The position numbers and the translations under genes are program-made. Shown here in pieces: positions 9,779-19,633 of a DNA stretch of 64,000 nt; positions within the stretch are counted from its first letter, which is position 1, and the number at the start of each line of letters is the position of its first letter. The notes beneath the pieces were generated by a model. That model saw nothing but the letters and a program-made list of their open reading frames with translations. It was not told the origin of the DNA and searched no databases. The stretch covers positions 62,001 to 126,000 of the forward strand of contig JAETNS010000003.1 of NCBI GenBank assembly GCA_021772015.1. Reading direction: 5' to 3'. Origin of the DNA: Prevotellaceae bacterium. GTDB lineage: Bacteria > Bacteroidota > Bacteroidia > Bacteroidales > Muribaculaceae.

Positions 9779-11677
9779 ATGGAGAAATTATTCAAATCAA
9801 TCCTGTTGGGATTACCCCTGCTTCTCCTCGGAGCCTGCTCTGCGGACGAGCCTTCGACCACGGAAAAGACTGACTCTCCGGTGGCCGGACAGACAGAGGT
9901 CAGATATCTGAAAGTCAATCTGGTCAATCCCGCCACGGAGTCAGGACGTTCCTCCCGTGCCATCGGCGACGGTGACAACGACTATGCCAACGGCACCCCG
10001 GAGGAGAACAAGATCCGCACGATAGACTTCTATCTTTATGACGCGGACAAGAACTATCACAGCCATATCCCCCTGTCGTTGACCACGGCTGTCGATCCCA
10101 CTACGACAGGCGTGACCAATCCCTCGGTACATGGTTTTTATGAGACCAATATCCCCGTGAATCTTGTGCAGGGGGAGAAGATGCCGACCTATGTAATCTG
10201 TATCGTAAACGCTGTCAATGCCAGCTATTATGAGAACAAATCCATGATGGATGCCCAGAAAAGGCTTCTCGACAGCTTCTATAGCCCAGAAGACGGAGGT
10301 GACAGATATCTTGGCATGAACAATTCCGTATATTACGGCAGGGATGAGGTCTCCGGCCTTGACAACCAGTTGATAATGGCCACTCCGTTCGATACCAACA
10401 AGCTGTTGACCCAGACCGATCTCGACAATATGTCGGAGGCGCAACTCGAGGAGGTGACCATCGACATTTATGTCGAGCGTTATGCCGCCAAGGTCAGCTT
10501 CAATATCGCAGACGGGGCTGTCAAGGAATATGATGCCGGAAACGGGATCAGCCTCACTTTCGAACCCAAAGGGTGGGGGATGAACTCTTTCGAGAAATCA
10601 TTCTACTTCCTGAAATCCTATCGCGCCACTTCCGACCTTGATCCGACCTACTCCACTTTCGAGGAGATGGATGCCATACTGTTTGCCGGTTGGAACCGTC
10701 CCGAGCATTTCAGGTCTTTCTGGACCCGGACTCCGGCGTATTACGACAACAACTACCCGATAGTCGCCGATGACATACTCGACGAGGCGGAATATCCTTA
10801 TACGGTGTATTACTCCTCGTTCAATTCCGCTTCCGCAGCCGTAAACACATCGCAGTATGTCATGGAGACAACCTTGAAAGGCACACGTCTGACAGGTGCT
10901 GACATGCCCGAACAATATCTGCCTCTGGCATCCGTGCCATCAGTGGTGCTTGTGGGACAATACAAGATCAATGGCAACGCGACAACTTTCTATACCTACC
11001 AGAAGGATGACAATGGCAAACCGCAATTCTATTGTGCCAATGACGGTGATATCGCCGGATTAATGTCTATCCATGATCGTCTTATATCGACCCAGTCGAT
11101 CATATTAAAGAAATCAGGCTCAGGATATGCGCCTGTCAGAGAGGCAGATCTTGCTCCTGGAGCCAATATCTTCACTGTCGAGCATCCCAGAAAAGATGTC
11201 CGCAACGGCTTGAAAGTCGGCGGTGACCTTGTCACCCTCCAGATCAATGCCGTAAACAGCGGTTTCTATTACTACGATTCCGAAGCGCAGTCATATGTGG
11301 AGATCAATTCTCCCGAGACCGTGACCAAGGCCAACCGTCTCCTTTACCAGAATCTCGGCGGCGCTCACGCCTATGTCAACGGAATGGCCTTCTTCAGCGC
11401 CCCCATACAGCACTGGGGATGGCAGCGCAGCGACAACGAGAATGCCACCAAGCCTTTGGCTGACTGGGACTGGAGCAAGATGCAGACCGGAGACTTCGGC
11501 GTTGTCCGCAACCATGTCTACACCATCCAGATCGACAATATCGCCGGGCTTGGGACCGGCATAATCTCCGCCGATGATCCGCTGCTGCCCCCTACCGACA
11601 AAGTAAGCTATGCGGTCAACATCCGTGTGAACATCCAGAAATGGGCCACATTGCCTACCCAGAAATGGGAGTGGTGA
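9779..11677 (+). CDS. Mfa1/fimbrillin-family major fimbrial subunit (type V pilin)
   Basis: Lipobox LLLLGAC; Arg-containing ATESGRSSRAIGDGDN near the N-terminus; C-terminal VNIRVNIQKWATLPTQKWEW; operon context. Confidence 0.85.
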   Translation: MEKLFKSILLGLPLLLLGACSADEPSTTEKTDSPVAGQTEVRYLKVNLVNPATESGRSSRAIGDGDNDYANGTPEENKIRTIDFYLYDADKNYHSHIPLSLTTAVDPTTTGVTNPSVHGFYETNIPVNLVQGEKMPTYVICIVNAVNASYYENKSMMDAQKRLLDSFYSPEDGGDRYLGMNNSVYYGRDEVSGLDNQLIMATPFDTNKLLTQTDLDNMSEAQLEEVTIDIYVERYAAKVSFNIADGAVKEYDAGNGISLTFEPKGWGMNSFEKSFYFLKSYRATSDLDPTYSTFEEMDAILFAGWNRPEHFRSFWTRTPAYYDNNYPIVADDILDEAEYPYTVYYSSFNSASAAVNTSQYVMETTLKGTRLTGADMPEQYLPLASVPSVVLVGQYKINGNATTFYTYQKDDNGKPQFYCANDGDIAGLMSIHDRLISTQSIILKKSGSGYAPVREADLAPGANIFTVEHPRKDVRNGLKVGGDLVTLQINAVNSGFYYYDSEAQSYVEINSPETVTKANRLLYQNLGGAHAYVNGMAFFSAPIQHWGWQRSDNENATKPLADWDWSKMQTGDFGVVRNHVYTIQIDNIAGLGTGIISADDPLLPPTDKVSYAVNIRVNIQKWATLPTQKWEW

Positions 11678-11703
11678 TTTGTCCGGTGATGAATAATTGA
11701 CCA

Positions 11704-12708
11704 ATGAACATAAGACACCTGATAAGAAACTGCTATCCTGTGCTGGCCGCGCTCCTGCTGACCGGTTGCGTCACTGAAGATTTTCCCGAATGTCCCAACG
11801 ACTATCGGCTGAAGATCGTTTTCGACCGCAACATGCTTTATGCCGACGCGTTTGCCCGACAGGTGAAGTCTGTCGATATAAAGGTGTTCGATCATGAGAC
11901 AGGCCGGGAGGTGTTGCGTCATGAGGAGTCGGGAGAAGCATTGGCTTCAGGCGACTACATAGTGACGCTCCCGATACCTCCCGGCAGATATGACATCCTC
12001 TGCTGGGGCGGCATGGCCGGAAGAGATTCTTTCGACTATGCCGACCCGACAGCGGGTAGTCTTGAACACCAGAGCGTGACCCTTGATGCTCCCGACGGAA
12101 CCAGCCGCCGCCGTCTCGACGATCTTTTCCACGGACTTGTCTCAAATGTCAGCTTCACAGATAACAATGAGACCGCGACGATGTCGCCGCAGACGGTTGT
12201 GATGAGTCTTACAAAGAATACCAACAGACTGAATGTCATATTGCTTAACCTTGACGGCTCTCCGATGGATGAATCCGGTTTCTCTATCCGTGTCACATCA
12301 GCCAATGGCGAGATGGCATTTGACAACACTACTGATGCCAAACGAGAGGTGGCATACATCCCCTGGCATGTCACTCCTGTAATCGCCGAGACAGATCTAC
12401 CGGGGGTAGCTGTCCAATCTGCGCTGTCGGCCGAACTGTCGGTGGGGAGACTTGTAGACGGAGCTGTGTCGCGTCTCGAAGTATGGCGCGAGGCAGACGG
12501 CGAACGGATAATATCAATCCCCCTGGAAAGGAACCTGTTGCTTTACAAGGGGGAGTTCCATTCCTCCATGTCTGATCAGGAATATCTCGACAGGCAGGAT
12601 GACTACACAATGACTTTCATACTTGACAAAAACAACAACTGGGATCGCGCCGCGATGATCTACATCAACAATTGGGCGACACTCCCGGTGCAGTTCCAGG
12701 AATGGTGA
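11704..12708 (+). CDS. FimB/Mfa2-family fimbrial anchor subunit
   Basis: Lipobox ALLLTGC; CPNDYRLKIVFDRNMLYADAFARQVKSVDIKVFD; GRYDILCWGG; C-terminal INNWATLPVQFQEW. Confidence 0.87.
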   Translation: MNIRHLIRNCYPVLAALLLTGCVTEDFPECPNDYRLKIVFDRNMLYADAFARQVKSVDIKVFDHETGREVLRHEESGEALASGDYIVTLPIPPGRYDILCWGGMAGRDSFDYADPTAGSLEHQSVTLDAPDGTSRRRLDDLFHGLVSNVSFTDNNETATMSPQTVVMSLTKNTNRLNVILLNLDGSPMDESGFSIRVTSANGEMAFDNTTDAKREVAYIPWHVTPVIAETDLPGVAVQSALSAELSVGRLVDGAVSRLEVWREADGERIISIPLERNLLLYKGEFHSSMSDQEYLDRQDDYTMTFILDKNNNWDRAAMIYINNWATLPVQFQEW

Positions 12709-14258
12709 GACCGCTTGAAATATCGCTACGATGGCTGCTGTCATTGCTCATCGCTATGACAGTTGGCTCATGCTCATCGCCCGAAGAGGGGGATATTCCT
12801 CTCCCTGAACCGGGCGACGGCCGCGCGATAACCTTCAAGTTCAGAATACATACTTCAGACGGCTCCCCGTCACGCGCTCCGGGTGTGTGGGAGGAGGACG
12901 CCGTGGATATCGCCGAGCGAATCCTTTCCATCGAAGACTTACGCGTCCTGCTGTTCGACCAGAGCGGTGTGCTTCTGAAGTCTGTGATACCCTCATACCT
13001 TGATTACAAAGGTGGCACGACGGCCAACGACGGTTATTATACCCTCTCTGTGGCCTTCACTCATGATTATTTCGACAAATTCGCGGATGACGCGGATGTT
13101 CCTTTCACAGTCATGATCCTTGCCAACCTCCATAGCGCGGGAGGAGAGTATATCACTTATTCTCCCGGAGTTACCCGTGTAGCCGACATCGCTGAGTTTT
13201 TCAGGTTGTCACCGGAATATATACCGACTGCCACGGGTGGAATCCCCATGTATGGCATAAAAGGCTTTGTCCTTCCAAAGTCCTTGCTGACACAGGGACT
13301 GGATGCGCCCTCTGCCGGTGAGATCGATATGCTTAGGAGCCTGTGTAAGATCGAAGTCTCCGACAAGATCGCAAACTCTTCCGTATCCGCCGATGGGGAG
13401 AGATATCCACGCGTTACAGCGGTGGAGATGGTAGCATGGGCCGATCATGGCTATCTGCGGCCTGCTTTCGACGACTATCCTGCCGGACTGAAATATGCCA
13501 ATATCCATCCGGCTCCTTTGACCGGGGAGCCTATGTCTGCCCTCCCTGCGGCAAACGGTCTCTATCGGTTGTATTGCCCGGAGGCGGCGACAAAAGATGT
13601 GAGGTTTCGCGTCACGGCGTTGCTTGAGCCGGGCGGTGAGCCGAGGCAGTTTGAAATCGGGCTTGAACGGTTCAGCGGAGAGATCGGCCGTGATCTTGTC
13701 CGTAACCACATATACAGGTTTGACGTGCACGCCCTGAACACTATCGCCGACCTGACCGTCACTGTCAGTGACTGGAACGTCAAGACAGACGAATTCGAGC
13801 TTGACAACATTGTCAGCATGGAGCCTGACGGATTCCTTGAGTGGGAATATGACAGCAGGGATTTCGCCGTCACCACAGAGACATATAACGGGACGTTGGA
13901 GGAACAGCTGTCGATATTGAACGGCTCTACCGCATATGCCACAGGGCGTTTCCACATCATTTCCCCGAAAGGCGCGACCTGGAAAGCGTATTTTATTCCG
14001 GGAGAGAACGGGGTGGATGCCTTTGAATTTGTGGATGTTGACCCGGATGGAAATCCCGTCGCCGCCAAAGTCTTCGCTGAAGGGCCGGTAGGGGAGGAGG
14101 CCGTCATCCGTGTGAGGGGAAAAGGCCTTGCCGATCCATATCGCCACTGGGCCGAACTGGTCGTGGAGGTGAGGACTGTCGACGGCAATATCATCTATGC
14201 TCCTTTGACATCCCGTATGAGTTCCCGGTTTATCATTTACCGGGAAAACAGGATGTGA
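12702..14258 (+). CDS. Minor fimbrial subunit lipoprotein (fimbrillin-like)
   Basis: ATG at 12702 overlaps the preceding stop (12706-12708); lipobox MTVGSC; Mfa/Fim-like fold region EDLRVLLFDQSGVLLKSV; the ORF track start at 12672 is probably too early. Confidence 0.75.
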   Translation: MVRPLEISLRWLLSLLIAMTVGSCSSPEEGDIPLPEPGDGRAITFKFRIHTSDGSPSRAPGVWEEDAVDIAERILSIEDLRVLLFDQSGVLLKSVIPSYLDYKGGTTANDGYYTLSVAFTHDYFDKFADDADVPFTVMILANLHSAGGEYITYSPGVTRVADIAEFFRLSPEYIPTATGGIPMYGIKGFVLPKSLLTQGLDAPSAGEIDMLRSLCKIEVSDKIANSSVSADGERYPRVTAVEMVAWADHGYLRPAFDDYPAGLKYANIHPAPLTGEPMSALPAANGLYRLYCPEAATKDVRFRVTALLEPGGEPRQFEIGLERFSGEIGRDLVRNHIYRFDVHALNTIADLTVTVSDWNVKTDEFELDNIVSMEPDGFLEWEYDSRDFAVTTETYNGTLEEQLSILNGSTAYATGRFHIISPKGATWKAYFIPGENGVDAFEFVDVDPDGNPVAAKVFAEGPVGEEAVIRVRGKGLADPYRHWAELVVEVRTVDGNIIYAPLTSRMSSRFIIYRENRM

Positions 14259-14297
14259 CCTACTGGTATTATATAATTTAAAAACAGCCACTGACAT

Positions 14298-16691
14298 ATG
14301 ACAAGATACATACAGGTCATTATCGCCTCATTGATCGCCGTTTTATTGCTGGCCGGATGTGAGGACCGAAGTCCGAAGGGAGAACCTGACGCGATCCCCG
14401 GTGGATTCAGTCTTTCAGTGACTGTCCCGTTGGCCGGGTCGAGAGCTGCGGCAGATCCGCTTAATGAATACAAAGTGGAGTCGCTACATCTGTTTTTCTT
14501 CCGGGAGAAAGATCATGACGACTCCGTTAGCGAATATATGTATGACGTGATCGTCACTGACGGTTTCTCGTATGGCCGCGACATACGTCTTGCTTTTCCT
14601 GATGATTGCCTCCTTGATGGCGGACTGTTCGGCCCTGATGGTGACAGATGTCTGGTCTACGCGGTGGCGAATGTTGATGAGGCGGCTATCGGAGGCGTGA
14701 AGACTCTGACAGCTTTGAAAAACACGGTCATTAGTAGTGGCTTCGACAAGACCCGGATTCAGGACCGTTTCATGATGGACGGTACCGCAGTCATCACTCT
14801 CAACCGGGAAACCCGCCTGGCTACCGGGACGGTATCGTTGGAACGGGCGGCGGCCAAACTGACCTTGGCGGTCGATCTCCCTGATTGGATCGATGTTGTC
14901 CAGACCATAGTTGATCCTTTCGATGGCTCTACCCGGGAGGAGACGGTCCGTTATCATTCGAGGGGGAGCGAGATTCATCTATGGATCTCCAACGGGGTCA
15001 TGAAATCGCCCCTCAACACCGCGCCGTCGGTGGTGGATGAGGAATCCCTGTATTCCAACGAGATATATTCGGCGGAGGGGATCGGGTCGGCGTTCCTCTA
15101 TCAGCCGGCACAGCCAAAATACAAGTACACGCAGGAGATACCGTTTTACAGCTATCCGAGCAAGTGGGATCCGTTTTCTCCCAAAGGTAACTGTTTCCTG
15201 ACTCTGGCAGTGCCATGGTATTACCATGACAAGACCGGGGCGACTCATAACGTCGTGACCTATTACCGGCTTAATGTGCAGCCCGCCAAGAGCGAGATGG
15301 CGCGCAACACTTGTTATGACATGCGCGTAACAATAAGCCGTCTGGGGGGAACATCCATCCAGACCCCCGTCGACATGTTGTTTGACTGGAACTACGCGAT
15401 GGAATGGAATGTGCAGACCTTGCCGACTGACATTAAGGAGATACGGTACCTGCTTCTCAACAGCAATGATTATGACTCGAGGCTTGACGCTTACTCATAC
15501 CGTATGGAGAACGAGAGGTCCATCTCGATCCCTTACAACTCTTCCCATCCCGTGGAGATCGAGTCGGTCTATCTTTCCTGGCGCGATTTCAAGGAAAACA
15601 CAGACCGCAAAATACCATTGTCGCCCGCGAGTGGCAGTTATCGTTATTCGGATGTCGGGGCATACAATCCGGCGACAGATTTCGCCGGAATAACCGTTGA
15701 TCCGACTGCCTCAACCATCGAATTGGCCCGCGACATATTCCATCTTGCCTGGGAGAACGGCAGGGCGGTCATCAAGGATGAAACGGCCCTCAACGCTTAT
15801 ACGTTCACTATAAGGATACGTCATACGGATGCTGATCCCGCTGATCCCGCATCACATGTCGAGATTGTCGTGACCCAGATACCGGCCATATATATAACGA
15901 CCCAGCTTACAGCTTCAGGGACGCGGTTCATAAATGACAACAATACCACCTATGACTACGGAAACAGGTGGAATCACGATTACAGAGGTTATCTTAACAG
16001 CAATGCTCCTAATGATGCCACCCAGAGGCATTATTGGATCGGATCACGTCATGATGAAGCCGCTTATGTCAAGAACCGGAATACATACATACTGAGCCTG
16101 TCGAAGTTCTCCGAAGGTGATGACTACATCATCGCCGACCCGCGTACACGCGAAGTCGACAATCTGAATGTCAGCGGCTCATCTGCCGCTATGGCCGCAT
16201 GGAGCATGGCGGACAGAAACAACAACCGGCTGCGCAACTATTATCCGGCTGACCGCAGTGCGGACAAGACACGATTCATCGCTCCAAAATTAAGAGTGGC
16301 ATCACAATGGGGTGTCACTTACCAGCTTTACCGTGACGGAGCCGAGCGACGATGCGCCTCATATCAGGAGGATGGCCGTCCGGCCGGACGGTGGAGGCTT
16401 CCGACCGTGGCCGAAATCGAATACATATCACGGTTGTCAAACAAGCAGTATATCCCTTATCTGTTTGGATCGGAGGGTGCGACCGCCAATTACTGGTGTG
16501 CCTCGGGAGGGGTGGATGTCAACAATGACACGGAAAATCCGTCCGTGACCGTGGTGAGTGTCTCCTCCACAGACCGCCGGGCGGTCCGTTGCGTGTACGA
16601 TGAATGGTTCTGGGGCTCAGACACGCTGACAAACAAACGTCAGTTTGTATGGGGAGACCGCATCCGCGCGCGTGGTGTGAAAACCAGATGA
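14298..16691 (+). CDS. Fimbrial tip/minor subunit lipoprotein with C-terminal lectin-like/FISUMP-like region
   Basis: Lipobox LLLAGC; fimbrillin-like N-terminus; C-terminal GRWRLPTVAEIEYISRLSNKQYIPYLFGSEGATANYWCASGG ... RRAVRCVYDEWFWG. Confidence 0.75.
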   Translation: MTRYIQVIIASLIAVLLLAGCEDRSPKGEPDAIPGGFSLSVTVPLAGSRAAADPLNEYKVESLHLFFFREKDHDDSVSEYMYDVIVTDGFSYGRDIRLAFPDDCLLDGGLFGPDGDRCLVYAVANVDEAAIGGVKTLTALKNTVISSGFDKTRIQDRFMMDGTAVITLNRETRLATGTVSLERAAAKLTLAVDLPDWIDVVQTIVDPFDGSTREETVRYHSRGSEIHLWISNGVMKSPLNTAPSVVDEESLYSNEIYSAEGIGSAFLYQPAQPKYKYTQEIPFYSYPSKWDPFSPKGNCFLTLAVPWYYHDKTGATHNVVTYYRLNVQPAKSEMARNTCYDMRVTISRLGGTSIQTPVDMLFDWNYAMEWNVQTLPTDIKEIRYLLLNSNDYDSRLDAYSYRMENERSISIPYNSSHPVEIESVYLSWRDFKENTDRKIPLSPASGSYRYSDVGAYNPATDFAGITVDPTASTIELARDIFHLAWENGRAVIKDETALNAYTFTIRIRHTDADPADPASHVEIVVTQIPAIYITTQLTASGTRFINDNNTTYDYGNRWNHDYRGYLNSNAPNDATQRHYWIGSRHDEAAYVKNRNTYILSLSKFSEGDDYIIADPRTREVDNLNVSGSSAAMAAWSMADRNNNRLRNYYPADRSADKTRFIAPKLRVASQWGVTYQLYRDGAERRCASYQEDGRPAGRWRLPTVAEIEYISRLSNKQYIPYLFGSEGATANYWCASGGVDVNNDTENPSVTVVSVSSTDRRAVRCVYDEWFWGSDTLTNKRQFVWGDRIRARGVKTR

Positions 16692-16727
16692 TTTCAAAGG
16701 ACGGTTATCTAATAGGAAATGGTTGAA

Positions 16728-18731
16728 ATGAAAAAGATATTGGTATTCATATGGTTGCTTGGCATGATAATCCTGTCGGGTTGTGATGAACCTGCTCTTC
16801 CGGCTAATCCCGGCGTTACGGAATCGGATGCCCAAACGGTTGATCTTGTTGCAGGTGTCATGTTGCCTGAAATGAACTTTGCCGGAGAGTCAAGGGGGAT
16901 GGGTGATGAGCCTACGGTGGAGGAGCTTCTCAACGATCTGCATGTCAATCTGTTTGTCTTTGATCCGTCGGGTGTTATGCTCCAGTTCATAGGGCCGGAG
17001 GATATTTCGGTGGTGGATATTGATCAGGTGAACAAAAGAGTCTACTTCAAGGTCAGCAACATATACAGCTCCACCCGGCCGCGCCGGCTTCATTTCGTTG
17101 TCACATCCGCCCCGGATCTGCATGATATCGCGGGGGGAGACTATATCTCGGCAATGGCGGGGGAAACGACTGTGATGCCTGCCCTGGTCGTGGCCGGTGA
17201 CACTGACGCGTACTGGGGAATCAAGGAACTGGATTCGATAACCGAGGACATGCACCTCGAGGTGAAACTCATACGCAATTTCGTGAAACTGTCGGTGAGT
17301 AGCTCGGCGGATCCCGGGGTTTTCAAGCTCTTGGGCTACACGGTGGTCAATCGTCCAAACTCCGGGACTATAGCCCCGTATATATACCGCGACCATCTTT
17401 TCGCGTCGTTTTTCAATCCTGACAATGGGCTGCTTGATTACGATGAGATCATAGCACAGGGGTATATGGGTGTGAATCCGGCAGGAGGAGACCTCGACAT
17501 GACATGTGTCACGGAGGAGGAGGTGCGCGCTGCACTCGACGTTTCGGAGGCGAAATTTGCAGGCGGCGATCCCGACACACCGTGTTACATATATGAGCGA
17601 TCACAAAGCTCGATTACCTCCGCCGGTGGTGATGTGATGGTGACATACGTCATTGTGGCCGGTGAATACAAAGGTGAACGCTGTTACTACAAGATCGACA
17701 TCGGTCGTGACAAGGATGGCAAATTCGGGTTTTATGATATGTTACGCAATTTCCAATATACGGTCTATATAACAGAGGTCGGGGGAAAAGGATCGCCGAC
17801 CCTGATCGAGGCGATGAACGGCGCGGCTCACAACAACCTTTCGGCTTCGGTCGTGACCCGAGACCTGTTTTCGATAGGTTATGGAGGAGAAATGATAGAG
17901 GTCAGTTCGACCCGTGTGGTATTCACTGAAAAGACAACGGATTATTCGTTCAGGTTTCGATATACGACTCCCGAAGGGATGGCGTTTGACGCGTCGAAGC
18001 TGAAGATATATGATCTTGCTGATCCTTCTGTGGAATTTGACATGGGGGGAGTCTCGCAATTTTCGTCCAAGACTATCGAGTTGCCGGGGGAGGTCATAGA
18101 GACATCTTCTCTTTCCAAGAACGCAGACGGATGGTATGTGCTGACATTGTCGACACGTGATCTTCCGGCTGACAGCCGGCGTTATGAGCAGAATTTAAGG
18201 ATCTATTACAGTGGAGGGGTTGCCGGGCTGGGTAGGTCTGTGACCTTCATGTTGAGGCGTCCGTGGGAATTCAGTCAGGTTACAGCCACCTCTCCGGGAG
18301 TGTCGATAAGAGATGTTTTTTCGATAAGTTTCAATCTCCCTTCCGGCCTGGCCCGGACTTTGTTTCCTCTTGTCCTGACATTCGAGAGTGACAAGCAGAA
18401 CATCTATGCCGCCGGCGGTTCCCCGCTGACTGTCGCCACGGGTAAATCTGCTTTTTCAGGAGCGACCACCGACGAGGTGATTTCTTATGAGTGGAGATTG
18501 GATTGGCGGGAGTATTCCCCGGCCGACGGTATAGAAGGGGGGATGTTCACAGCCACATTCAATATGAACACATCTTCTGTGGAAGACAGAGCCTATGATA
18601 CATCAAAGATAGACAACAGTGGGATTGTAGGCCGAGTGCCGAACAATTCCGCCGGAAATTTCTGTGTGAGAATCGCCAACAAAGGACAACAATATATTCT
18701 GCCGTATTATGTCAATGTCAGACGCGATTAG
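16728..18731 (+). CDS. Minor fimbrial subunit lipoprotein (DUF4906-like)
   Basis: Lipobox MIILSGC; VEELLNDLHVNLFVFDPSGVMLQF; fourth fimbrillin-like gene in the operon; the ORF track starts at 16719, MKK start at 16728 preferred. Confidence 0.7.
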   Translation: MKKILVFIWLLGMIILSGCDEPALPANPGVTESDAQTVDLVAGVMLPEMNFAGESRGMGDEPTVEELLNDLHVNLFVFDPSGVMLQFIGPEDISVVDIDQVNKRVYFKVSNIYSSTRPRRLHFVVTSAPDLHDIAGGDYISAMAGETTVMPALVVAGDTDAYWGIKELDSITEDMHLEVKLIRNFVKLSVSSSADPGVFKLLGYTVVNRPNSGTIAPYIYRDHLFASFFNPDNGLLDYDEIIAQGYMGVNPAGGDLDMTCVTEEEVRAALDVSEAKFAGGDPDTPCYIYERSQSSITSAGGDVMVTYVIVAGEYKGERCYYKIDIGRDKDGKFGFYDMLRNFQYTVYITEVGGKGSPTLIEAMNGAAHNNLSASVVTRDLFSIGYGGEMIEVSSTRVVFTEKTTDYSFRFRYTTPEGMAFDASKLKIYDLADPSVEFDMGGVSQFSSKTIELPGEVIETSSLSKNADGWYVLTLSTRDLPADSRRYEQNLRIYYSGGVAGLGRSVTFMLRRPWEFSQVTATSPGVSIRDVFSISFNLPSGLARTLFPLVLTFESDKQNIYAAGGSPLTVATGKSAFSGATTDEVISYEWRLDWREYSPADGIEGGMFTATFNMNTSSVEDRAYDTSKIDNSGIVGRVPNNSAGNFCVRIANKGQQYILPYYVNVRRD

Positions 18732-19542
18732 CCTTTTGGCTTTTGGATTGGTTGTCACCGCCTGTGGTGGATCAGCTGTCGGCGGTGTGGCCACAGTGGA
18801 AGAAAAAGTTCATGCTGACACTGCCGCGGAGACAGTGGATGGCAGTCTGCTTGCGGATCATATATTGCATTTCTGGGACGATGTTGATGTCAAGGATCTT
18901 GATGGTGACCAAAAAGAGCAGATGATCGTGGATTTCCTGTATGTCATGGGGCATGTCGACAGCATAGTCCGTGTCGGCGGTTGGGAATGCCTTGATTCGG
19001 TTTTGGCGTCTGACGGCCCTGACAAGTTGGTGGTCGAATATCTCGGCGAACCGGGATCTCCTCTTTATTCTCCGCGCATACTGGAGGAGTATCTTGTATG
19101 CATGACAGCCGGCGAACCGGCCGGGAAACATTCGGCGCGGCGTGAACGCGCGGCTTTTTTGCTGGAGAATGTGAGAAAGAACAGTCCGGGGGAGGTTATC
19201 GCCGATCTTGTCTTGGAAAGAGATGGCGAAGCTGTCTCGATGAGAGAGATGATAAAAGGCCTGGCAGTGGCGGATAATATTATGCTGCTGTTCTATGACC
19301 CTGATTGCGAGACATGTGAATACCTTATCACACGTCTTTGGAGCGCCGGAAACCGGACCGATACGATTGTCGCCGTCAGTGTGACAGACCGGTCAAGACC
19401 GTTGCCGTCAGGATGGATATCCGTCACTGTGGCTGACCCGGATGAGCTTGATGACCTGTTCTGGCTGCCGTCGCTCCCATCGGTCTACATTGTCGACAGC
19501 AAGGGGATAGTGGTAGCCAAGGATATCCCCTTTGGAATATAG
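18709..19542 (+). CDS. DUF5106-like / thioredoxin-fold lipoprotein at the end of the fimbrial operon
   Basis: Overlaps the upstream gene by 23 nt; lipobox VVTAC; DUF5106-like ADHILHFWDDVDVKD...SPLYSPRILEEYL; thioredoxin-like LLFYDPDCETCEYL and LPSLPSVYIVDSKGIVVAKD. Confidence 0.72.
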   Translation: MSMSDAISLLAFGLVVTACGGSAVGGVATVEEKVHADTAAETVDGSLLADHILHFWDDVDVKDLDGDQKEQMIVDFLYVMGHVDSIVRVGGWECLDSVLASDGPDKLVVEYLGEPGSPLYSPRILEEYLVCMTAGEPAGKHSARRERAAFLLENVRKNSPGEVIADLVLERDGEAVSMREMIKGLAVADNIMLLFYDPDCETCEYLITRLWSAGNRTDTIVAVSVTDRSRPLPSGWISVTVADPDELDDLFWLPSLPSVYIVDSKGIVVAKDIPFGI

Positions 19543-19547
19543 AAGCC

Positions 19548-19593
19548 AAAGAAGCCATCTGAATCATAAAATCGGGATTCAGATGGCTTCTTT
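19548..19593. terminator. Bidirectional intrinsic terminator between convergent genes
   Basis: Perfect 18-bp arms AAAGAAGCCATCTGAATC / GATTCAGATGGCTTCTTT. Confidence 0.9.
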
Positions 19594-19633
19594 CATATCA
19601 TTCCGCCTGAGAGCGGAAGTAGGGGATGTCCGG

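Noticed and set aside
13209-14297. 362 aa minus-strand ORF inside the fimbrial operon
   Set aside because: Antisense to a lipoprotein gene with good signal peptide and context; no domain or signal of its own
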